40,065 nucleotides of DNA from Avelusimicrobium sp963660385 (lineage in GTDB: Bacteria; Elusimicrobiota; Elusimicrobia; Elusimicrobiales; Elusimicrobiaceae), in contig CAVKWQ010000005.1 of NCBI GenBank assembly GCA_963660385.1, forward strand, positions 1 to 40,065, written 5' to 3'. Made by a program: the position numbers and the translations under genes. Below the pieces are notes generated by a model that worked only from the letters and a program-made list of their open reading frames with translations, was not told the DNA's origin and searched no databases. This document shows, piece by piece, positions 1 through 7,742 of this stretch. Within the stretch, counting starts at the first letter, position 1. Each line of letters begins with the position of its first letter.

Positions 1-120
1 TTTTTTTTTTGTTAAAATTTTGATAAATTGCGGTGGTCGTACCCGGATGTATCCACTGTATAAAAACGCGTATAAAAGGCCGTTTTGCTCAAATATAAAG
101 GCCTTAACAAGGAGAAAAAA
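1..120 (+). promoter_or_regulatory. Upstream region of the pilin-like gene
   Basis: The window opens with ten T residues, which may be the tail of a terminator lying outside it. Further on there is a possible -10 (TATAAA at 59-64 or 71-76) without a convincing -35. An inverted repeat AAGGCC (76-81) / GGCCTT (100-105) ends just before the Shine-Dalgarno sequence AAGGAG and could form a leader hairpin. The promoter assignment is weak. Confidence 0.3.
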
Positions 121-642
121 ATGAAAGGTTTTACTTTAATTGAACTATTGGTTGTCGTACTTATTATTGGCATTTTGGCGGCGGTGGCGTTGCCACAATA
201 TAATGTGGCGGTGGAAAAAAGCCGCTTGGGGGCAATGATGCCCAACATAAAGACCCTTAAAAATGCCGCAGAACTGTATTATATGGCTAATGGGGCGTAT
301 ATTGATGATGTAAGTGTGCTGGATGTTGGAGAAATAAGCGGTTGCAGCGTTGGCGCAAATAATGGGCAAATCTATTGCGGAAACAATGGTTGGTATGATT
401 GGCATATTTACGGTGGCGGAAATAACGAGGCCTCCGCGGGATATACCCGCCCGCAAGGGGAATTTAAAACGGGCATTGTGATGTATGGCGACCACAGCCA
501 AACGCCCGGTGTGGTGGAGTGCTGGGCCAAAAGCGATGATACGGTTGCTAAAAGAGTATGCAAGAGTATGGGCGGAACAGAATCCCGCACGCAAACCTGT
601 CCGCCCTCTGTCGGAACGTGCCAAATTTACCGTCTTCCTTAA
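121..642 (+). CDS. Type IV pilin-like (pseudopilin) protein
   Basis: This 173-residue protein has a textbook class III signal: a three-residue leader MKG followed by FTLIELLVVVLIIGILAAVA. Prepilin peptidase would cut after G3 and the mature protein would carry Glu at position 5. The hydrophobic helix continues into ALPQYNVAVEKSR, typical of type IVa pilins and type II secretion pseudopilins. The C-terminal part is rich in Gly, Asn and Cys and resembles a variable globular head with possible disulfides. I chose the ATG at 121 because AAGGAG lies about 9 nt upstream and because a longer reading would bury the leader. No pilus-assembly gene is adjacent, so it is an orphan pilin; whether it builds a fibre, a secretion pseudopilus or a minor tip protein cannot be told. 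Elusimicrobia are known to carry many such genes. Confidence 0.85.
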   Translation: MKGFTLIELLVVVLIIGILAAVALPQYNVAVEKSRLGAMMPNIKTLKNAAELYYMANGAYIDDVSVLDVGEISGCSVGANNGQIYCGNNGWYDWHIYGGGNNEASAGYTRPQGEFKTGIVMYGDHSQTPGVVECWAKSDDTVAKRVCKSMGGTESRTQTCPPSVGTCQIYRLP

Positions 643-665
643 ATCTGCTTTTGGTATAAATGAAA

Positions 666-703
666 AACACCCCGGGTTGTAATTAACCCGGGGTGTTCCT
701 TTT
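666..703. terminator. Bidirectional terminator between pilin and hydrogenase genes
   Basis: A perfect 13-bp inverted repeat AACACCCCGGGTT (666-678) / AACCCGGGGTGTT (685-697) with a 6-nt loop lies between two convergent genes. It has CCTTTT on the plus side and five T residues on the minus side (complement of 663-667), so it should stop transcription from both. Confidence 0.85.
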
Positions 704-714
704 GAAAGCGTTGG

Positions 715-2181
715 TTATTTCGCTTCTTTTTTATCGTCCAAAGCGCAGGGCACTTTGGGGCTGGCGGCGACTAAATCTTTAATCGGCTTAATCACTTGGG
801 CTTGCTTTTTCATAGTGCACGGACCGCCGATACAGCCGCCCTTGCAACTCATTACTTCCAACAGTTGGAAGTCGCCCACGCCCTTGGCAAACGCGTTAAG
901 CATTAACATAGCCTTTTTGTCTAGGCCGTTAATCGCCATTTTCTTAAAGGGGCGTTTGCCCGCAATCGCGTTTTCTACCGCTTGGGCCACGCCACCGGTT
1001 ACGCCGTAGTAGCGGGCTTCTCCGGAAATGGCCGGGTCAAGCGGCATTTCCTCGCACTCGGCGGGGTTAATACCCTTGGCGTCTAGCATAGCGCCTAACT
1101 CTTCGTAGGTCATTACATAGTCAATATTGGGGTCTTCCATCCCTTCCACGCGTTTAGACACGCACGGCCCGACGAACACGGTAACAAAACCGTTTTTCTT
1201 TTCAATCTCGGCGGTGTAAGCGGCCGGGGTTTTGGTGTGGGAAACAAAATCTTTCAACGCCGGCAAATGCTTTTTGACGGCTTGAATCCACGCCGCACAG
1301 CAAGAAGTGGTCATAAAGCGGGCGCCGTTTTCCAGGCGTTCCACCAATTCGCGCGCTTCGTTGGCGGTGGTAATGTCCGCGCCCAAGGCGACTTCGGTTA
1401 CTTTATCAAAGCCCGCCTTTTGGATAGCGGTCATCAGTTGCGGCAAGGTGCAGTCAAACTGGCCGACGATAGACGGCGCAATCATTGCGCAGACTTTGTG
1501 GGAACTTTTTAATTGGGTCAAAATATCAATTAATTGGCTGCGTTCCATAATGGCGCCAAAGGGGCACGCATCCATACAATGGCCGCAGGAAATACATTTG
1601 TCAAAATCAATTTTGGCAAAACCGTTTTCGCCCTTGTGGATAGCGTTTACCGGGCAAGATTGCTCGCACGGTACGGGCACATAGGTAATGGCGTTGTAGG
1701 GGCAGACGGCCTTGCATTGGCCGCAGTTTTTGCACTTGTCGGCATCAATGCAGGAGCGGCCTTCGGTAAACGAAATCGCGCCGAATTTGCAGGCCTGTTG
1801 GCACGGGCGCGCCAAGCAGCCTTGGCAGGCTTCGGTTACCAAATGGCGGGCCTTTACGCAGCCTTTGCAGGCGATGTCCATTACGGTCAGCGGGGTTTCC
1901 GGCACGGCCTTGCGCAAGAGGGCTTCTTTGGCGTATTTGTTAAGCGACGTGGCTTCGTCGTCTTTTTCTACGCTTCCGCCCAACGCGGCCAACGTGCGGG
2001 CGCGGAAGACGGCCCGTTCTTTGTAAATGCAGCAGCGTACCGTAGATTTGGAATCCTTCGGCAGCACTTCAAAGGGAATGGTTTCCGCTTGGGTTTCAAG
2101 CGTACCTTTATCAAACGCGGCAACCACCCGTTTGAGGGCTTCGCGTTTAAAATACACGGCTTTATTGTCAGATGTATTCAT
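715..2181 (-). CDS. Monomeric [FeFe] hydrogenase (group B-like)
   Basis: A 488-residue cytoplasmic iron-sulfur protein. Residues about 105-206 are Cys-rich and include two ferredoxin-type 4Fe-4S motifs (C150-C153-C156-C160 and C196-C199-C202-C206) plus additional cysteines. The H-cluster domain follows with its three signatures: L1 TSCCAAW (292-298), L2 GPCVSK (338-343) and L3 EVMSCKGGCIGG (442-453). The N-terminal CCIYKERAV (50-58) is a feature I associate with the group B1/B3 family. The usual L1 Pro after the Cys pair is Ala here. The enzyme would interconvert protons and H2 with ferredoxin; no HydB/HydC bifurcation partners or maturases are nearby. No clear Shine-Dalgarno precedes the ATG; TAAAAT lies 9 nt upstream. 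It is the last gene of a possible minus-strand cluster, 34 nt after the EEP gene. H2 evolution versus a sensory role is unresolved. Confidence 0.88.
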   Translation of the reverse strand: MNTSDNKAVYFKREALKRVVAAFDKGTLETQAETIPFEVLPKDSKSTVRCCIYKERAVFRARTLAALGGSVEKDDEATSLNKYAKEALLRKAVPETPLTVMDIACKGCVKARHLVTEACQGCLARPCQQACKFGAISFTEGRSCIDADKCKNCGQCKAVCPYNAITYVPVPCEQSCPVNAIHKGENGFAKIDFDKCISCGHCMDACPFGAIMERSQLIDILTQLKSSHKVCAMIAPSIVGQFDCTLPQLMTAIQKAGFDKVTEVALGADITTANEARELVERLENGARFMTTSCCAAWIQAVKKHLPALKDFVSHTKTPAAYTAEIEKKNGFVTVFVGPCVSKRVEGMEDPNIDYVMTYEELGAMLDAKGINPAECEEMPLDPAISGEARYYGVTGGVAQAVENAIAGKRPFKKMAINGLDKKAMLMLNAFAKGVGDFQLLEVMSCKGGCIGGPCTMKKQAQVIKPIKDLVAASPKVPCALDDKKEAK

Positions 2182-2215
2182 AATTCATATATTTTAGCAT
2201 ATTTGTATTGCTATT

Positions 2216-2953
2216 TTAGGCTTCCAAACGCACTAAAAGCGGATTGTGGTCGGAGCCGCGCGTAACGCGTACGCCCGCGGCTTTTATGCGCAGGCCGCGT
2301 ACGAACAGATAATCTACCGGGCGGCCCAAACAGCGGGTGCGGTTGTCCGGCTCAAAGGGCACTTCGGCGAGCCCCGCCGCGCGGGCCATACAGGATAATA
2401 AACGGCGGCGTTTTAGGCTCCAAGCGTTAAAGTCGCCGCCTAAAAGCACGGGCCCATTGTAGTTTAATAACAGTTCGGCGGCGCGCTTTAAATTGGTATC
2501 AAAGGGTTTTAGCCCCCTAAAATTAATGGCGTGGACGTTGATAACCAGCAAGGAGCGCCCGTCTGCAAGCGGAATAAGCGTAGAGAGCGTCATTTTGGGC
2601 ACGCGCAAGAGCGGTTCCCTTTCTCCTGCTTTAAAGGCAATTTGAAGCGGTTTTGCAATGCATCCCGTTGCTACGCCCGTGGGGCTGTTTTGGCGGGAGA
2701 AGAAACTGACGGCCCCGCTCCAATGATAGGGCGTTTTTTCCATTATTTCAAACACTTCGGGCGAGCGGCGCACCTCTTGCGCCAAGAATAAATCCGCAGC
2801 GGCGGCCACTTGTTTAAATTCGTCCTTCCACGGTTTTTGCTTGCTCTTTTGCCAGTTCCACACGCACACGGTAAAGCATTTGGGGAGCGTGCTGGCGGTG
2901 GGGCGGCCGTGCTGGACGAGAATTTTATCTGCCTGGGGTTGTTTGTAAAACAT
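2216..2953 (-). CDS. Endonuclease/exonuclease/phosphatase (EEP) family protein
   Basis: This 245-residue protein has the EEP (DNase I-like) metal-dependent phosphoesterase signatures in order: an N-terminal strand with VWNWQ, LAQEVR (the metal-binding Glu region), VINVHA, LLGGDFNAW, VDYLFVRG and the terminal GSDHNPLLV. The family cleaves phosphodiester or phosphomonoester bonds in DNA, phosphoinositides or other substrates; E. coli YafD is a comparable stand-alone member. No signal peptide is seen, so it is presumably cytoplasmic. Its ATG is one base past the stop codon of the cardiolipin synthase gene and has no Shine-Dalgarno of its own, so translation probably restarts from the upstream gene. 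The pairing with a lipid enzyme could hint at a phospholipid-related substrate, but that is only context. Confidence 0.82.
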   Translation of the reverse strand: MFYKQPQADKILVQHGRPTASTLPKCFTVCVWNWQKSKQKPWKDEFKQVAAAADLFLAQEVRRSPEVFEIMEKTPYHWSGAVSFFSRQNSPTGVATGCIAKPLQIAFKAGEREPLLRVPKMTLSTLIPLADGRSLLVINVHAINFRGLKPFDTNLKRAAELLLNYNGPVLLGGDFNAWSLKRRRLLSCMARAAGLAEVPFEPDNRTRCLGRPVDYLFVRGLRIKAAGVRVTRGSDHNPLLVRLEA

Positions 2954-2954
2954 A

Positions 2955-4391
2955 TTAATAATAGGGCGTTAATAATTTAAACGCATTGTCGCGCAAGGTG
3001 CGCCAAAAGGGCGGTTTTTCTCTGTTCCATTTTTCTTGGAACGCGCCCACTTTTTTGCGTGCGATGATTTGCGCTAATTTTTCGGCCAAATGTTTATCTG
3101 TGCACTCCATATTGCACTCAAAATTAAGTTTAAAACTGCGCACGTCCCAGTTGGCCGAGCCGACAAAAATCCAAGCCTTATCTACCAGTACAATTTTGCT
3201 GTGGTCAAAGGGCGGCTGGGTGCGGTAGATTTTTACGCCCTTTTTAAGCAATTTGGCGAAGTTGGCGCGCATTGCGTAGTCCATCCCCAAAATATTGCTT
3301 TTGGAGGGCAAAATAATTTCCACATTTACGCCCCGCATAGCGGTTACTTCCAAGGCGGACAAGATATCACTCTCCGGCAGGAAATACGGCGTAACAATGC
3401 TTACCTCGCGCTGGGCGCAGGAAAGCGCGCCCAAAATCAGTTGTTCCAGTTTCCCGTAGTCGCTGTCGGGCCCGTCGGGGATGATACGCGCGGGCATATG
3501 GCCCGGGAGCGTTTTGGACTCTTTAAAGGAAACGGGGATAAAGTGGCGTTTGCCCGCAAAGAGCCAGTCTTCTTCAAACACGCGCGACATTTGGTCCACC
3601 ACCGGGCCGGAAACCTTAAAGGTAATGTCCTGTATGGGCTCTTTGGGGTTGGTCTGGACAAGGTTGCCTGCGGCAATATTCATCCCGCCAAAGACGGCAG
3701 TTTCTCCGTCCACAATTAAAATTTTGCGGTGGTTGCGCAAATTGACAAAGGGCAAATTAATAGGGCTTTTTGAGGGTAAAAATACGGCGAAGTCTATGCC
3801 TTTTATTTTGCGCAGAGCAGTAGCAATCGTTGGCTTGGAATAGTTAAGGCCCACGCCGTCCACCAATACCTTTACCTTGGCCCCGTTTTTAACGGCTTGT
3901 TTTAAAGCGGGGATAAAAAGTTGCCCCGCGCGGTCGTTATCAAAGATGTAACTTTGCAGAAGAACTTCTTTTTTTGCACTTGCAATTAAGCGGCACATTT
4001 CCGGGTAGGCTTCGTCCCCGTTTAATAAGGGCTCGGCGTGGTTGCCAAAGGAAAAAAATTGCGGGTGAACTTTGTAGCCAAGGCGCAAAAGTTGCAGAAA
4101 CGGACGCGGAATTTCTTGGCGGATTTCCTGCTCCGTTTTGCCTGTCAGCGCCATTAAATTGGGCCCTTTGTTGCGCAAGGACAACGCCTTGCGGCGGATG
4201 CGGTTAATGCCAAACAGAACGTAAAAAATACTGCCCAGGAGCGGGGTCAGCCACACGAGGCCAATCCAACCGATAGAACTTTTTACATCGTCCTTATAGC
4301 GCAAAATATGCGCCGTTACAAAAATTTGCAACAGCACATATAAAAACCCGGCAATACTAAACGAGGAAAGCGAAACCGTATCCATATTCAT
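2955..4391 (-). CDS. cls: Cardiolipin synthase (phospholipase D superfamily)
   Basis: A 478-residue membrane protein that condenses two phosphatidylglycerols to cardiolipin and glycerol. Two N-terminal transmembrane helices (about residues 9-28 and 38-60) precede two HKD motifs, HRKILIVDG near 217 and HSKIVLVD near 396, each followed by the characteristic Gly/Ser stretch (GGMN, GSANWD). Length and layout match bacterial ClsA. The reading frame stays open 15 codons further upstream (to 4436), but I chose the ATG at 4391 because the longer stretch crosses the probable promoter and a terminator. TATAAT lies six bases before this ATG, suggesting a leaderless message; a second ATG at 4385 would sit better behind the weak AAAGG. 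The downstream EEP gene follows after one base. Confidence 0.92.
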   Translation of the reverse strand: MNMDTVSLSSFSIAGFLYVLLQIFVTAHILRYKDDVKSSIGWIGLVWLTPLLGSIFYVLFGINRIRRKALSLRNKGPNLMALTGKTEQEIRQEIPRPFLQLLRLGYKVHPQFFSFGNHAEPLLNGDEAYPEMCRLIASAKKEVLLQSYIFDNDRAGQLFIPALKQAVKNGAKVKVLVDGVGLNYSKPTIATALRKIKGIDFAVFLPSKSPINLPFVNLRNHRKILIVDGETAVFGGMNIAAGNLVQTNPKEPIQDITFKVSGPVVDQMSRVFEEDWLFAGKRHFIPVSFKESKTLPGHMPARIIPDGPDSDYGKLEQLILGALSCAQREVSIVTPYFLPESDILSALEVTAMRGVNVEIILPSKSNILGMDYAMRANFAKLLKKGVKIYRTQPPFDHSKIVLVDKAWIFVGSANWDVRSFKLNFECNMECTDKHLAEKLAQIIARKKVGAFQEKWNREKPPFWRTLRDNAFKLLTPYY

Positions 4392-4397
4392 ACCTTT

Positions 4398-4403
4398 ATT
4401 ATA
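4398..4403 (-). promoter_or_regulatory. -10 box of the cardiolipin synthase gene (leaderless type)
   Basis: On the minus strand TATAAT is followed by six bases and then ATG, placing the expected transcription start at or next to the start codon. No good -35 is seen at 17 bp. Confidence 0.5.
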
Positions 4404-4421
4404 GGAAATCTGGGGAAAAAC

Positions 4422-4450
4422 GAAACAAAAAGCCACGCCGTTTGGCGGGC
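4422..4450 (-). terminator. Terminator after the exported-protein gene
   Basis: Read on the minus strand, GCCCGCC - AAAC - GGCGtGGC forms a 7-bp stem with one bulged T, followed by TTTTTGTTT. It ends the cysK/exported-protein unit just before the cardiolipin synthase promoter. Confidence 0.65.
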
Positions 4451-4460
4451 CTTAAAAGGG

Positions 4461-5300
4461 CTAGTTAAGCGGCGTTCCGGCCGGAATTTTGCTCGGCGTA
4501 AGCGCGGGCAAAGGGGTAGCATTTACCGCGCGGGGCATATAGGCTTGGTCGGTCGCCGTCCCGCCGGACACAAGCGCCTTGCGCACAGGGCGGTTTTGCT
4601 TTTGGCGGGCCTGCTTTTCGGCCTGTTCCCGCTTGGCTTGGGCGTCCTTCTCTTGTTTGGTCAGGTCTTTATTAACTTTTGAAAGATTGTTTGCGTAAGC
4701 GGTAAAGGCCTCCTCGCCGGATAGCGTATCTTTTAAATAGCCTTCGTCAAATACAAAATAAGTAGGTACGGGCGTTTTATGGTTTACATCCGTGTATTCC
4801 AAGCGGTAAACGGGATAGGTTTTATTTGCCGCCTTATCCAGTAAATTAGTAAGCGTGGACTTATTTTCATAAGTGCGCAAAAAATCCTGCTGGTTGACCC
4901 CTAAATTAACGCCGTATTTTTTATTGACGGCTAATACGTCCGCCACATTGGCCGCGCAAGCCACAAAGGTTTGTGGGTCTTGGGCATTAAACAGAAATTT
5001 GCGGTAGTCGCCGTCGTCGCTCCCGTAGCGGACGTAAGCGTAGCGCTTGCCGTTTTTTGCGCGGAGGATTTTATCGGCGGATGAAACATTTTCCACTTGG
5101 TAGAGTACATAGGTTTTGTCTTTACCGCGGAAGAGGCGCGTTAATTGCCGGGCGTTTTTGCTCCAAACGGAAACGCCCGCTTGGGGGGAAGTGCTTTCCC
5201 CGTGCATTTCAATTACAATCTCATCCGGTTCAGGCGCGGTTTGGGCAAACGCACCAAACGCCACACAACCCAAAAAGCCTGCAAGTAGCCACTTGTTCAT
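4461..5300 (-). CDS. Exported protein of unknown function
   Basis: This 279-residue protein begins with a clean Sec signal peptide (MNKWLLAGFLGCVAFGAFAQ, cleavage likely after AFA). I do not recognise the mature part. It contains a Lys/Tyr-rich middle region, a thioredoxin-like-sounding TYFVFDEGYLKDT near 175-190 without a CxxC, and a charged, Gln/Lys/Glu-rich helix (about 215-240) before a Pro/Ala-rich tail. It is probably periplasmic. Its GGAG Shine-Dalgarno overlaps the stop codon of cysK (TAGGAG), and only nine bases separate the genes, so the two are translated from one message. That arrangement suggests, but does not show, a role linked to cysteine or sulfide. No homologue can be named from the sequence alone. 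Confidence 0.75.
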   Translation of the reverse strand: MNKWLLAGFLGCVAFGAFAQTAPEPDEIVIEMHGESTSPQAGVSVWSKNARQLTRLFRGKDKTYVLYQVENVSSADKILRAKNGKRYAYVRYGSDDGDYRKFLFNAQDPQTFVACAANVADVLAVNKKYGVNLGVNQQDFLRTYENKSTLTNLLDKAANKTYPVYRLEYTDVNHKTPVPTYFVFDEGYLKDTLSGEEAFTAYANNLSKVNKDLTKQEKDAQAKREQAEKQARQKQNRPVRKALVSGGTATDQAYMPRAVNATPLPALTPSKIPAGTPLN

Positions 5301-5309
5301 AGCGCGCTC

Positions 5310-6230
5310 CTAATCAAAAAGGCCTGTGCTTAAATAGCGTTCTCCGCTGTCGGGCAATAACGCAACGATATTTTTGTCCTTGTTTTCATCGCGTTTGGCT
5401 AGTTCCAACGCGGCCCACAATGCGGCCCCGCCGGATACGCCGGGCAAAAGACCTTCCTTTTGTCCCAGTTCGCGGGCGGTTTGCTGGGCATCTGCGGTTT
5501 TGACGGGAATAATTTCGTCAATAACGCTTCTGTCTAAATTCCCCGGCACAAAGTTGGCGCCAATGCCTTGTATGCCGTGCGGGCCCGCTTTGCCTGCGGA
5601 TAAGAGGGGGGATTCGGCGGGTTCTACGGCCACAATTTTAATATGCGGGTTTTGCTTTTTTAAATAACGGCCTACCCCGCTGATTGTGCCGCCCGTGCCT
5701 ACCCCGGCTACAAAAATATCCACTTGTCCGTTTAAGGCGTTCCAAATTTCAGGCCCGGTGGTTTCCTCGTGTGCGCGGGGATTGTTGGGGTTATCAAACT
5801 GGCCGGGCATAAAGGCCCCGGGCGTTTCCTTCACAATTTTTAAGGCGGCTTCTACGGCCCCTTTCATCCCGTCCGCCTTGGGGGTAAGAACAATTTGCGC
5901 CCCTAACGCCTTTACCAGTTTCACGCGCTCGGCGCTCATACTTTCGGGCATAGTTAAAATCATTTTGTACCCGCGGGCAGCGGCTAAAAACGCAAGTGCA
6001 ATCCCTGTGTTGCCGCTGGTGGGCTCTACCACCGTGCCGCCGGGCGCCAGTTTTCCATTGGCTTCCGCGGCGTTTAACATATACAGGGCCGCGCGGTCCT
6101 TTACGCTATACGGGTTAAACATTTCCAGTTTGGCCCAAATATGCGCGGGCGTGGTGTTAATGCGCGTCAGTTCTAATAAGGGCGTGTGCCCAATGGTTTG
6201 TTCCAAAAGAGTAAATTTTTTTTCGTTCAT
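5310..6230 (-). CDS. cysK: Cysteine synthase A (O-acetylserine sulfhydrylase)
   Basis: A 306-residue PLP enzyme making L-cysteine from O-acetyl-L-serine and sulfide. Visible landmarks are NPYSVKDRAA with the PLP lysine K44, the substrate loop PTSGNTG, the phosphate-binding loop GTGGT, and the C-terminal PDSGERYLST. Length is normal for CysK. The annotated start is the ATG at 6230, behind GGGGGAAAAT; seven extra upstream codons lack a ribosome-binding site. It is the first gene of a two-gene unit with the exported protein downstream, driven by a good sigma70-type promoter. No cysE is visible in the window. Confidence 0.95.
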   Translation of the reverse strand: MNEKKFTLLEQTIGHTPLLELTRINTTPAHIWAKLEMFNPYSVKDRAALYMLNAAEANGKLAPGGTVVEPTSGNTGIALAFLAAARGYKMILTMPESMSAERVKLVKALGAQIVLTPKADGMKGAVEAALKIVKETPGAFMPGQFDNPNNPRAHEETTGPEIWNALNGQVDIFVAGVGTGGTISGVGRYLKKQNPHIKIVAVEPAESPLLSAGKAGPHGIQGIGANFVPGNLDRSVIDEIIPVKTADAQQTARELGQKEGLLPGVSGGAALWAALELAKRDENKDKNIVALLPDSGERYLSTGLFD

Positions 6231-6254
6231 ATTTTCCCCCAACAGGTACACTTT

Positions 6255-6283
6255 ATTATAAGTGTTTGTGCGGCGCTTGTCAG
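6255..6283 (-). promoter_or_regulatory. cysK promoter
   Basis: On the minus strand CTGACA (6278-6283) - 17 bp - TATAAT (6255-6260), one mismatch from the sigma70 consensus, about 25 bases upstream of the cysK ATG. Confidence 0.75.
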
Positions 6284-6314
6284 TACCTTATTTTTAACTA
6301 ATTATATAAAAGCG

Positions 6315-6341
6315 TTGCCATAGGAAAAATTTTTATATAAT
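6315..6341 (+). promoter_or_regulatory. Probable promoter of the RND efflux operon
   Basis: TTGCCA (6315-6320) and TATAAT (6336-6341) precede the adaptor gene. The 15-bp spacing is short of the ideal 17, so the -35 element is uncertain; the -10 box is perfect. No obvious operator palindrome or adjacent repressor gene is present. Confidence 0.5.
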
Positions 6342-6381
6342 CTTGGGAAAGACATTAACCTTATTATATTGGGAGAAACTT

Positions 6382-7740
6382 GTGAAGAAAACATACTTTT
6401 TGCCCGTTGCCGTGATGGCTTTGGGCTTGGCAACCGTGTTTGTTTCCGGTTGCAAAAAATCCGCCGCCAGCGGTGCCGCCGCCCCGACCGTAGTCAATGC
6501 GGTAGAGGTGGTACAGCAGGATTTGCCTTGGGATATTGAATACCCAGCCCAAGTGGCGGGCTCGTTGGAAATTCAAATCCGCGCGCAGGTGGGGGGTATT
6601 TTAGAGGCCCGCTTGTATAATGAAGGGGAATATGTAAACGAAGGCAAACAACTTTTTCAAATTGACGACAAACAATATAAGGTAGCGTTGGAAAAGGCCC
6701 AGGGCGCCTTGGCCCAAGCACAGGCCGAAGAACGCCGCACCCAGCGCACTTATGCGCGTATGAAGAAACTCCGCGCCGATAACGCCGTCAGCCAGCAGGA
6801 TTACGATAACGCTATTTCCGCTTATGATACCGCCAAGGCCAATGTACAGGTGGCGCAGGCAGGTGTGAACGATGCGCAAATCAATTTGGGTTACACCAAG
6901 GTTACCGCGCCGATTTCCGGCATTGCGGGCAAAGAAGCGCAATCTGTCGGCAGTTTGATTTCCGCCGCGGGCGAATCGGGCCTTTTGACGACGATGGTGC
7001 AAATTGACCCCTTGTATGTAAACTTTTCTATGCCCAGCCGCCAGTTTGAAAAATTGGCCGCCGGTTTTATGTCGGGCCAAATTGTGTTGGGCAGCGACGA
7101 CAAACAACTGTTAAAACCCGAAGAATACCGCAAGTTGACCGCTTCCCAGGCTCCCGTGTATGTGGAAGCCGTTTTGCCCAATGGCAGTTTGTATTCCGAA
7201 AAGGGTAAAATCGTTTTCTTTGACAGTTCGGAAAACACCCAAACGTCCAGTTTGGCGATTAAGGCCGAATTTGCCAACCCCAAAAAGAGCCGTGCCTTAA
7301 TGCCCGGCCAGTTTGTGCGTGTACGCTTGGTGGGCGCTATCTATAAGAACGCTATTTTGATTCCGTCCTCCGCGGTGCTTAACAGCGCGCAGGGCAAAAT
7401 TGCCTATGTAATTGACGGGAACAATATGATTGTGGCGCGCCCGATTCAGGCGGAAATGCAGGACGATATGTATATCGTCAGCGACGGCTTAAAGGCGGGC
7501 GAAAAGGTGGTGTCGGACGGGCTTATCCGCTTGCGCCCGGGTATGGAAGTTACCGCCAAAATGCAAACCTTTATGCCTAAGGCCGAAGAGACCGCGGCCC
7601 CGGCGGCGGACGAAGGCGATGTAGCCAAATTGGAAGAAGCCATTGAATCTGCCGAATCGCCGGACGAACAGGCCTTGCCGCAGGATGCGGCCCAAGCCAA
7701 AGAAGCAGCGGCCGCGGATAACGCGCAGACGGGGAAATAA
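6382..7740 (+). CDS. RND efflux periplasmic adaptor lipoprotein (AcrA/MexA type)
   Basis: A 452-residue membrane-fusion protein linking the inner-membrane pump to the outer-membrane channel. The signal peptide ends in a lipobox (VFVSGC), so the mature N-terminal Cys should be lipidated. The biotinyl-lipoyl halves IRAQVGGILEARLYNEGEYVNEG and GYTKVTAPISGIAGK flank an Ala/Gln-rich alpha-hairpin (about 95-160), followed by the beta-barrel and membrane-proximal domains. The C-terminal 50 residues are a low-complexity Ala/Glu tail, longer than in most homologues. The start is GTG at 6382, six bases behind GGGAG; upstream TTG-initiated reading has no ribosome-binding site. It is the first gene of a three-gene operon, two bases before the pump gene. 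Confidence 0.93.
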   Translation: MKKTYFLPVAVMALGLATVFVSGCKKSAASGAAAPTVVNAVEVVQQDLPWDIEYPAQVAGSLEIQIRAQVGGILEARLYNEGEYVNEGKQLFQIDDKQYKVALEKAQGALAQAQAEERRTQRTYARMKKLRADNAVSQQDYDNAISAYDTAKANVQVAQAGVNDAQINLGYTKVTAPISGIAGKEAQSVGSLISAAGESGLLTTMVQIDPLYVNFSMPSRQFEKLAAGFMSGQIVLGSDDKQLLKPEEYRKLTASQAPVYVEAVLPNGSLYSEKGKIVFFDSSENTQTSSLAIKAEFANPKKSRALMPGQFVRVRLVGAIYKNAILIPSSAVLNSAQGKIAYVIDGNNMIVARPIQAEMQDDMYIVSDGLKAGEKVVSDGLIRLRPGMEVTAKMQTFMPKAEETAAPAADEGDVAKLEEAIESAESPDEQALPQDAAQAKEAAAADNAQTGK

Positions 7741-7742
7741 TT

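Noticed and set aside
1534..2265. Long plus-strand open frame (243 codons) opposite the hydrogenase gene
   Set aside because: It is antisense to a gene with clear ferredoxin and H-cluster motifs and has no ribosome-binding site or recognisable domain.
6494..7107. Minus-strand frames inside the RND adaptor gene
   Set aside because: They lack start signals and domains, and the sense strand has a complete lipoprotein adaptor.
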